A stretch of DNA of 15,840 nucleotides from Acidimicrobiales bacterium (GTDB taxonomy: Bacteria; Actinomycetota; Acidimicrobiia; Acidimicrobiales; JAKAVM01), in the NCBI GenBank assembly GCA_027451785.1, contig DAIDIS010000117.1:1-15840 (forward strand), read 5' to 3'. Within the stretch, counting starts at the first letter, position 1. The number at the start of each line of letters is the position of its first letter. The notes below the pieces were generated by a model. That model saw only the letters and a list, made by a program, of their open reading frames with translations, did not search any database and was not told the origin of the DNA. Made by a program: the position numbers and the translations under genes. This document shows positions 1 to 5,818 of this stretch, in pieces.

Positions 1-462
1 GACGACCGGGAGAAGTTGGCGAGGTCCAAAGGACTCAACTACATCGGTCTGTCGGGTTCCGTTGGCATCATCGCAAACGGCGCCGGACTGGCTATGAGCA
101 CCCTTGACGTTGTGAACCAGGCCGGTGGGGATGCCGCCAACTTCTTGGACATCGGAGGCGGAGCGAACGCCGACGTTATGGCAGCGGCTTTGGAGGTGAT
201 CAACTCCGATACCAACGTGTCGTCCATCTTCGTCAACATCTTCGGAGGCATCACTCGGTGCGACGAGGTCGCGAAAGGGATTGTAGAGGCTCTAGGCCGG
301 GTTGACCTTAGGGCGCCGATCGTCCTACGCCTGGACGGTACCAATGCCAAGGAGGGACGCCAGATCCTGGCCGACAACTCCTCCGAGATGGTAATCACCA
401 AGCCCACGATGATCGAAGCTGCTTCGGCGGCTGTCGCAATTGCAGCAGGAGGAGCCAAGTGA
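1..462 (+). CDS. sucC: Succinyl-CoA synthetase beta subunit, C-terminal part (5' end outside window)
   Basis: This is the last 153 residues of the ADP/GDP-forming succinyl-CoA ligase beta subunit. With SucD it makes ATP or GTP from succinyl-CoA in the TCA cycle, in the cytoplasm. The frame is open from base 1, so the ATP-grasp N-terminal half lies upstream of the window; a TTG at position 16 is an internal leucine, not a start. Visible family signatures of the C-terminal ligase domain are NGAGLAM, the GGGAN turn, FVNIFGGITRCD and the late LRLDGTN segment. The stop codon overlaps the sucD GTG start by four bases (GTGA), which implies translational coupling. Identity is essentially certain; only the missing N-terminus cannot be assessed. 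Confidence 0.96.
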   Translation, partial: DDREKLARSKGLNYIGLSGSVGIIANGAGLAMSTLDVVNQAGGDAANFLDIGGGANADVMAAALEVINSDTNVSSIFVNIFGGITRCDEVAKGIVEALGRVDLRAPIVLRLDGTNAKEGRQILADNSSEMVITKPTMIEAASAAVAIAAGGAK

Positions 463-1346
463 GCATCTTCGTAGATGAGTCCACCAAGGTCCTGGTCCAA
501 GGACTCACCGGTAGCCAGGGTAGGTTTCATGCCCTACGCAACAAGGCCTATGGCACCCAGGTCGTGGCTGGAGTCACGCCGGGCAAGGGGGGAAGCGACG
601 TAGAGGGCATACCCGTCTACGAGAACGTAAGGCAGGCCCGTGAAGCCTCGGGTGCAAATGCCTCCTTCGTAGTCGTTCCGCCGAAGTTCGCGGCAGACGC
701 AGTTGTTGAGGCTGCTGCAGCGGGCATCGAGTTCATCGTCTGCATCACCGAAGGAATCCCGGCGCAGGACGAGGCCAGGATGTACAACACATTGGTGAAC
801 GAGTACCCGGGGTCCAGGCTGCTCGGGCCTAACTGTCCCGGCATCATCTCGCCCGGGAAATGCAACATCGGGATCACCTCAGGCGATATCGCCCTTCCGG
901 GAGGCCCGGTTGGGATCGTCAGCCGTTCCGGGACTTTGACCTACCAAGCTCTGCACGAGCTGTCACAGCAAGGGATTGGGCAGACGACATGCGTGGGCAT
1001 CGGGGGAGACCCAGTTCCCGGCACCAGCTTCATCGACTGCCTGGAAGCATTCCAAGCCGACCCGCAGACCAAGGCGGTAATGATGATCGGTGAGATCGGC
1101 GGCGACGCCGAGGAACGGGCAGCCGAGTTCATCGCCAAAGAAATGGACAAGCCGGTCGTTGCCTACGTAGCCGGAGTGACGGCACCAGCCGGGAAGAAGA
1201 TGGGACATGCCGGTGCGATCATCTCCGGTTCCTCCGGGACAGCGCAGGCAAAGATGGCTGCATTGAGCGCGGCAGGCGTGAAAGTTGCCAAGAACCCCAC
1301 GGAAGCCGGTGAGTTCATGGTCGACATCGTGAAGGAACTTGGCTAG
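459..1346 (+). CDS. sucD: Succinyl-CoA synthetase alpha subunit
   Basis: The alpha subunit binds CoA and carries the phosphohistidine intermediate of succinyl-CoA ligase. At 295 residues it has normal family length. An N-terminal Rossmann-type CoA-binding domain holds VLVQGLTGSQG (about residues 11-21). GPNCPGIISP lies near residue 125, and the catalytic histidine is H250 in MGHAGAIISG. The GTG start at 459 is supported by a full AGGAGG Shine-Dalgarno at 447-452 with a six-base spacer, placed inside the end of sucC. The GTG overlaps the sucC stop, so the two subunits are probably made in equal amounts. No odd substitutions are seen. Confidence 0.97.
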   Translation: MSIFVDESTKVLVQGLTGSQGRFHALRNKAYGTQVVAGVTPGKGGSDVEGIPVYENVRQAREASGANASFVVVPPKFAADAVVEAAAAGIEFIVCITEGIPAQDEARMYNTLVNEYPGSRLLGPNCPGIISPGKCNIGITSGDIALPGGPVGIVSRSGTLTYQALHELSQQGIGQTTCVGIGGDPVPGTSFIDCLEAFQADPQTKAVMMIGEIGGDAEERAAEFIAKEMDKPVVAYVAGVTAPAGKKMGHAGAIISGSSGTAQAKMAALSAAGVKVAKNPTEAGEFMVDIVKELG

Positions 1347-2454
1347 CCGCCCGATCCCGAAATCGGCGAGTGTGCCTGGTGCACTCGCCGGCTCCAGGCG
1401 CTCTCACGTAAAGGTGATAGCCGAAAGAGGAGCGCGCGCGTTCAGCCACGGCGAACTCGGCGCCGGTGCCCCAAGCCTCAGGGTGGTCAAGCCCGGAGAG
1501 GTGGCTCCAAAGGATGGCGCCAAGGCTGCGGGAAAGCTGCGTGGCTTCGGCAAAAGCAGGTCTCGCAGCAGCCAAGCAGGCCCAAGGCCCAAAGTGCTTG
1601 CTTATGTCGCCCTCACCAAGCCGAGGATTATAGAACTGCTCCTGGTGACGACGCTGCCGACAATGGTAGTGGCGAAGCGGGGGATACCGAACGTTTGGCT
1701 GATGATTGCCACACTTGTTGGCGGGGCGCTGGCTGCCGGTGGTGCCAATGCAATCAACATGTTTGTGGATCGTGACATAGATGCGTTGATGAAGCGGACG
1801 GCAAACCGTCCTTTAGTGACCGGTGAGGTGACTCCGCCGAGCGCTCTTGCGTTTGCCATAACCCTGGAGGTTGTCTCGTTTGCCCTTCTCTGGGCGACAG
1901 TGAACCTTCTGTCGGCAGTATTGGCTGTGTCGGCGACGCTGTTTTATGTTTTTGTATACACCCTCTGGCTCAAGCGCAGCTCGACCCAGAACATCGTTAT
2001 CGGTGGTGCCGCAGGGGCTGTTCCCGTACTTGTCGGCTGGAGTGCCGTGACGGGGACCTTGGGGCTTGCTCCGGTTCTGCTCTTCCTGCTCATATTCCTT
2101 TGGACGCCTCCTCATTTCTGGGCGCTGGCCGTGAAGTATACGGAGGACTACAAGGCCGCAGACGTGCCGATGCTTCCCGCAGTGGAAAGCCTTGAGAACA
2201 CCTCCAACCAGATCGTCGCCTACACGCTGGTGATGGCACTGTGCTCAATCGTATTGGTGCCGTTTGCCCATTTCGGGGCGATCTATGCCATTGCCGCACT
2301 GGTGCTCGGCGGATGGTTCATCTTCTCTGCCTTTCAACTTCGCCAAGCCAAGACACCTAAGGCCGCTATGAGGACCTTCCACTATTCGATCACTTACCTG
2401 ACCTTGCTTTTCGTGTCGATGGGTGTCGATGTCCTCGTTCACATCCGTCTCTGA
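1339..2454 (+). CDS. ctaB: Protohaem IX farnesyltransferase (haem O synthase) with long N-terminal extension
   Basis: This UbiA-family integral membrane enzyme transfers a farnesyl group to haem B to make haem O, the precursor of haem A for terminal oxidases. The conserved core starts at about residue 88 (AYVALTKPRIIELLL). The prenyl-diphosphate motif N140-x3-D144-x3-D148 and the second acidic motif Y267-TE-D270-YKAA-D275 are both present, with eight or nine hydrophobic helices. The frame opens at TTG 1339, overlapping sucD by eight bases, but the start is uncertain. No ATG occurs in frame before about residue 109, and the other candidates are GTG codons at 1372, 1414, 1483, 1501 and 1594. 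The first 85 codons encode a basic, Ser/Gly/Arg/Lys-rich segment that most CtaB proteins lack. The end overlaps the next gene. Confidence 0.93.
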   Translation: MASRPIPKSASVPGALAGSRRSHVKVIAERGARAFSHGELGAGAPSLRVVKPGEVAPKDGAKAAGKLRGFGKSRSRSSQAGPRPKVLAYVALTKPRIIELLLVTTLPTMVVAKRGIPNVWLMIATLVGGALAAGGANAINMFVDRDIDALMKRTANRPLVTGEVTPPSALAFAITLEVVSFALLWATVNLLSAVLAVSATLFYVFVYTLWLKRSSTQNIVIGGAAGAVPVLVGWSAVTGTLGLAPVLLFLLIFLWTPPHFWALAVKYTEDYKAADVPMLPAVESLENTSNQIVAYTLVMALCSIVLVPFAHFGAIYAIAALVLGGWFIFSAFQLRQAKTPKAAMRTFHYSITYLTLLFVSMGVDVLVHIRL

Positions 2455-3217
2455 ATCCACCGGCTCGGCGGGCCCTGCGGGTGGCCGAATGCAGGACAAG
2501 CCCGCCTCAGGCAAGAATGAGGCAAGGCGCGGCGGGAGCTTTGTGCGGAAACAGGCCATGTTGGGTGTTGTCATGGTCGCTGCAGTCGGGTTCTCTCTGT
2601 GGGCAGCCATAAACCAAGGGGGAACGGGCTCGTCATCGTCCAGCTCATCCGACGGAAACACGATCACGTCGGTCGTCCCGATTTCCAACCCAGCGTCGCA
2701 ATTCGCCTCAGGCTTGGCGCCGGGATTTTCGCTGCCGGGGGTCAATGTCCCTGGAAAAGTGGAACTGGATCACGGCAATGTCGACATTGGAGGCGCAACA
2801 CCGGGCCCTGCGGGAGCCGCCGGAACTGCCACAACACCGGGCGCTGCAGGAGCCGCCGTTATGGCGGGCATGGCGGGGCGAGATGTGGTGGTCGACTTCA
2901 TGGCCTCGTGGTGCGTGCCTTGTAGGCAGGAGCTTCCTCAGCTTGCGAAGGTTTCTCAATCAATGAGCGAGAGAGTCACCTTCGTGGGGGTCGACTCCAA
3001 TGACACGTTGTCGGGGATTCAGGGTCTTCTTCGCTCCTCCGGAGTGCGGTTCCCGGTTGGGTCGGACCCGCATGGGGTGATTGCACGCACCTATCACCTG
3101 TTAGGCCTACCAGGGCTTTTCTTGGTATCTCCTAGCGGCAAGGTATTGGGTGAGACCGAAGGTGAAGTAACAGGGAATGGCTTGAGGCGTTGGATTACGA
3201 ACCTGGAAGGGCAGTAA
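2429..3217 (+). CDS. Membrane-anchored thioredoxin-like (TlpA/ResA-type) protein
   Basis: This is a predicted extracytoplasmic thiol-disulfide oxidoreductase. Numbering is from the GTG at 2423; the ATG at 2429 is residue 3. A Ser/Gly-rich cytoplasmic tail is followed by one membrane helix (about 46-62), a Ser-rich linker (69-77), an AP-GFSLPG segment typical of TlpA N-termini, and the thioredoxin fold with W163-C164-V-P-C167 and cis-proline P230. Between the first strand and the strand before the active site lies a Gly/Ala/Pro insert (about 124-150) built from a short repeat. Starts at 2423, 2429 and 2489 are all possible and none has a strong ribosome site. The first two overlap ctaB; 2489 would not. 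The position next to ctaB makes a role in cytochrome or oxidase maturation plausible, but this is inference. Confidence 0.85.
   Translation: MSSFTSVSESTGSAGPAGGRMQDKPASGKNEARRGGSFVRKQAMLGVVMVAAVGFSLWAAINQGGTGSSSSSSSDGNTITSVVPISNPASQFASGLAPGFSLPGVNVPGKVELDHGNVDIGGATPGPAGAAGTATTPGAAGAAVMAGMAGRDVVVDFMASWCVPCRQELPQLAKVSQSMSERVTFVGVDSNDTLSGIQGLLRSSGVRFPVGSDPHGVIARTYHLLGLPGLFLVSPSGKVLGETEGEVTGNGLRRWITNLEGQ
2796..2857 (+). repeat. Imperfect in-frame tandem repeat (period 36 bases) in the thioredoxin-like gene
   Basis: Two 26-base copies at 2796-2821 and 2832-2857 differ at only two positions. The 36-base spacing is exactly 12 codons. They encode the related peptides ATPGPAGAAGTA and TTPGAAGAAVMA, so the Gly/Ala/Pro insert looks like a local duplication kept in frame. 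Confidence 0.8.
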
Positions 3218-3228
3218 GTTCGCCCGCC

Positions 3229-3801
3229 ATGAGAATAGCGGTGTTGGCATCCGGATCGGGAACCTTGTTGGAGGCAATCGTTGCCTCGGGCATCGAGGTC
3301 TCCTTGGTTGTCGTCGATCGTGAATGTGGCGCCCAATCGATTGCGGCCACGGCAGGCATCGATTGCGAGCTATTGCTCCGCGACTCCTATGGTCCGGCCT
3401 TCGACAGGGAGGGCTACACAGCGAAGCTTGAAGGGTTGCTCGACGAAAAGGACATCGGTCTGGTTGTGATGGCCTGGTTCGTTACGATTCTGGCAGCATC
3501 GGCCTACGAGCGCTTTGGTGGAAGGGTGCTCAACACCCATCCAGCATTGTTGCCCTCATTCAAAGGCTGGCATGCAGTCGAGGAGGCTCTCGGCTACGGA
3601 GTGAAGGTGACCGGTTGTACCGTCCACGTAGCAACGGCAGACGTTGACGCCGGACCGATTCTGGCCCAAGCTGCTGTCGAAGTTTTCGGCGACGACACGG
3701 TGGAGTCGCTCCACGAGAGGATCAAACAGGTGGAACGCACGATCTACCCGGCGGCAATCAAGGACTACGTAAAGGCGTTGGAGGCTGAAAGGAAGTCATG
3801 A
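3229..3801 (+). CDS. purN: Phosphoribosylglycinamide formyltransferase (GAR transformylase)
   Basis: This cytoplasmic enzyme transfers the formyl group of 10-formyltetrahydrofolate to GAR, the third step of purine synthesis. The product is 190 residues, normal for PurN. The ATG at 3229 is chosen over an upstream in-frame TTG (3190) because the protein then begins directly with the first beta strand, MRIAVLASGSGTLLEAI. The catalytic triad is present: N102 and H104 in NTHPALLPSFKGWHA, and D140 in the DVDAGPILAQ loop. It starts 11 bases after the thioredoxin-like gene. A GGAAGGG run at 3205-3211 is too far upstream to be a good ribosome site. The end overlaps purH by four bases (ATGA), the common purN-purH coupling. 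Confidence 0.95.
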   Translation: MRIAVLASGSGTLLEAIVASGIEVSLVVVDRECGAQSIAATAGIDCELLLRDSYGPAFDREGYTAKLEGLLDEKDIGLVVMAWFVTILAASAYERFGGRVLNTHPALLPSFKGWHAVEEALGYGVKVTGCTVHVATADVDAGPILAQAAVEVFGDDTVESLHERIKQVERTIYPAAIKDYVKALEAERKS

Positions 3802-5384
3802 GGGCACTGATATCCGTTTACGACAAGACCGGTTTGCTCGATCTCGCCAGGGAGCTCACGGCTATGGGATGGGAGGTCGTCTCCTCCGGGGGCACCTCAA
3901 AGGCCCTCGCCGAGGCAGGCGTAGAGCATTCCAGCGTCGAGTCGGTTACGGGGGCGAAAGAGATGCTCGGAGGGCGTGTGAAGACTCTTCACCCGAAGAT
4001 CCACGGGGGCATCCTGGCCGACCGTTCGGTGGACTCTCATATGGATGATCTGGAGGCTGCCGACATCGTTGGCATCGACTTGGTCGTTTGCAATCTCTAT
4101 CCCTTCCGCAAGGATCCCAGCATCGAGATGATCGATATTGGTGGTCCCACAATGGTGAGGGCCGCGGCAAAGAACCACGCCCATGTTGGCGTAGTCGTGG
4201 ACCCGATCGACTACTCGTTGATCGTCGAGGAATTGAAGAAGGAGGGTGCCTTACGGAGCGAAACCAGGGCTATGTTGGCCAGGAAGGCGTTTGCCCACAC
4301 GGCTTCCTACGATGCGGCAATCGTCGCTTGGTTCGACCGGGATTCGCAGGGTTCGCCTATCGGTGAAGCAGCGGACGGTCTTCAGGAGACGGTCTTGCCC
4401 GAGACGATCCATATTTCGCTCCAGAAGGTTCAGGACCTGCGATACGGCGAGAATCCTCACCAATCGGGAGCACGCTATGCGGACGTAAACCAGCCAAGTT
4501 GCTGGGACTCGATGACGCAACATTCGGGTTTGGCGCTTTCGTATCTGAACATTTTTGATGCGCAGGCAGCATGGGAGCTTGCCCACGAGGCCGGTTCCTA
4601 TATTGAGGGTCGGGGCACCGCTTACTCGAAAGGCGGCCAAGGGGTGCTGGCTGCTGCGATCATCAAGCACGCAAACCCCTGCGGCCTCGCAATCGGCGCG
4701 AGTGGTGCCGAGGCTTATAAGAAGGCATTGGAGTGCGACCCGGTATCGGCATTCGGAGGGATCGTGGCATTCAATTTCCCGATCGACGATGAAGTTGCAA
4801 CGGCCATGGTGGAAGGCCCACAGGCAGACGTCGTGGTGGCACCTTCTTATACGACAGGGGCTATTGAGAAGCTGGTGGCAAAAAGGAAAAATACACGCCT
4901 GATCGAGCTGGGCCCTCCGCTCTCGCCGACCATCAAGGTGCGGATGTTGGACAGCTCGGCACTGGTGCAGAACGCCGATGTGGTTTCGCCGAGGTCGGAC
5001 GCTTGGAAGGTTGTTTCCAAGGCACAGCCCACCGGCGATCAATGGGAGGACCTGGCCCTCGCATGGTTGGTATGCGCCAGGACCACATCCAACGCCATCG
5101 TCGTAACCTCCAATGGCCAGGCAATCGGTATAGGTGCAGGTCAGCAAAATAGAATGGAATCTGCGCATATAGCCGTTGGCAAGGCCGGCGAAAAAGCCGA
5201 AAACTCCGTAGCGGCTTCCGATGCCTTCTTCCCATTCAGGGATGGGTTCGAAGTGCTGGCTAAGGCCGGCGTGAAGGCCGTAATTTCACCCGGCGGCTCC
5301 ATCAGGGACCAGGAGATTGTGGATGCAGCTGATGAGTTCGGCGTAGCACTAGTTATGACTGGCGAAAGACACTTTCGTCACTGA
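3798..5384 (+). CDS. purH: Bifunctional AICAR transformylase / IMP cyclohydrolase
   Basis: PurH carries out the last two steps of IMP synthesis, using 10-formyltetrahydrofolate. The product is 528 residues. The N-terminal MGS-like cyclohydrolase domain contains K62-TLHPKIHGG, and the transformylase domain contains RYGENPHQ (215-222), K290-H291-ANPCG, ASDAFFPF (D475) and the C-terminal PGGSIRDQE and RHFRH. AAAGGAA at 3788-3794 is well placed for the ATG at 3798, which overlaps the purN stop. One local oddity lies just before K290: the usual LSYNN reads LSYLN, and about 16 extra residues separate it from the catalytic lysine compared with E. coli PurH as I recall it. The main catalytic motifs are intact, so it should be active. 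Confidence 0.96.
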   Translation: MRALISVYDKTGLLDLARELTAMGWEVVSSGGTSKALAEAGVEHSSVESVTGAKEMLGGRVKTLHPKIHGGILADRSVDSHMDDLEAADIVGIDLVVCNLYPFRKDPSIEMIDIGGPTMVRAAAKNHAHVGVVVDPIDYSLIVEELKKEGALRSETRAMLARKAFAHTASYDAAIVAWFDRDSQGSPIGEAADGLQETVLPETIHISLQKVQDLRYGENPHQSGARYADVNQPSCWDSMTQHSGLALSYLNIFDAQAAWELAHEAGSYIEGRGTAYSKGGQGVLAAAIIKHANPCGLAIGASGAEAYKKALECDPVSAFGGIVAFNFPIDDEVATAMVEGPQADVVVAPSYTTGAIEKLVAKRKNTRLIELGPPLSPTIKVRMLDSSALVQNADVVSPRSDAWKVVSKAQPTGDQWEDLALAWLVCARTTSNAIVVTSNGQAIGIGAGQQNRMESAHIAVGKAGEKAENSVAASDAFFPFRDGFEVLAKAGVKAVISPGGSIRDQEIVDAADEFGVALVMTGERHFRH

Positions 5385-5561
5385 AAGTAGTATCTTGCCG
5401 CGAGACAGCCACGTTATGTGATATATCGTGGTCAGAGCGTTGGAGCTTTTCAATATAAAGCCCGAGGGAACATTGCATCAAAAGTGACACGGTCAATTTA
5501 CGAGAGTATTTACCGATAATTCAAAAAAATCGTAGGCAATTCCACATTTCCCTAGCTACTA

Positions 5562-5584
5562 TTACCAACATCATTGTTTGGTAA
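5562..5584. promoter_or_regulatory. Inverted repeat TTACCAA-N9-TTGGTAA, possible operator
   Basis: Seven-base perfect arms lie at 5562-5568 and 5578-5584, separated by nine bases, inside the AT-rich gap. The arm-to-arm distance of about one and a half helical turns fits a dimeric regulator. There is no T-run after it, so a terminator is unlikely. The regulator is unknown. Confidence 0.35.
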
Positions 5585-5610
5585 CACAATTATTGATGGT
5601 GTTCCAGTCG

Positions 5611-5627
5611 GGCCGGTTTAACCGGCC
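5611..5627. promoter_or_regulatory. Perfect 17-base palindrome GGCCGGTTTAACCGGCC, possible operator
   Basis: Eight-base arms flank a single central base. It sits about 190 bases before the preferred start of the GGDEF-EAL gene and 27 bases after the TTGGTAA repeat. A one-base centre is too tight for an RNA hairpin of this length, so a DNA-binding site for a dimeric regulator fits better. Confidence 0.4.
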
Positions 5628-5805
5628 AATGCATTTGTTGTGCGCCGGTATGGCCCTTTATTGAAAAGAGCCTCGGCGGGGCGCAATTCGAGCCGGTGAG
5701 GAGGATCCGGATCGTGGCAATTGTCCAGCTAGGCATACAGAACACACCGCGCCGTCATATTCTTTCGAACAGCGTGGCCAGCACCTGGTGTCATGAGCTA
5801 GCTCT

Positions 5806-5811
5806 AAGGAG
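5806..5811 (+). promoter_or_regulatory. Ribosome binding site deciding the start of the GGDEF-EAL gene
   Basis: AAGGAG lies seven bases before the ATG at 5819, an ideal spacing. A rival site, AGGAGG at 5699-5704, lies nine bases before an in-frame GTG at 5714, which would add 35 residues. I prefer 5819 because of the ATG and the more typical codon use after it. Confidence 0.6.
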
Positions 5812-5818
5812 TGCCAGG

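Larger units (their letters stand above)
5385..5818. other. AT-rich non-coding gap between purH and the GGDEF-EAL gene
   Basis: About 430 bases hold no convincing gene. The middle (about 5490-5600) is clearly richer in A and T than the flanking genes. It contains the inverted repeats at 5562-5584 and 5611-5627, and a full AGGAGG at 5699-5704. The reading frame of the next gene stays open back to 5696, but codons between 5714 and 5818 include CTA, ATA and ACA and look less biased than the gene itself. The promoter of the downstream genes probably lies here. I could not assign -35 and -10 boxes with confidence, and I see no terminator with a T-run after purH. Confidence 0.6.

Noticed and set aside
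4251..5168. 305-residue open frame on the minus strand inside purH
   Set aside because: It is antisense to the conserved PurH transformylase domain; the translation is Cys/Arg-rich without any domain.
5395..5424. TTGCCG-N18-TGATAT as a promoter after purH
   Set aside because: The -10 box matches the consensus at only three of six positions, and it lies nearly 400 bases from the next start. Too weak to call.
5409..5431. CCACG...CGTGG inverted repeat after purH as a terminator
   Set aside because: The five-base stem has a long AT-rich loop and no T-run.
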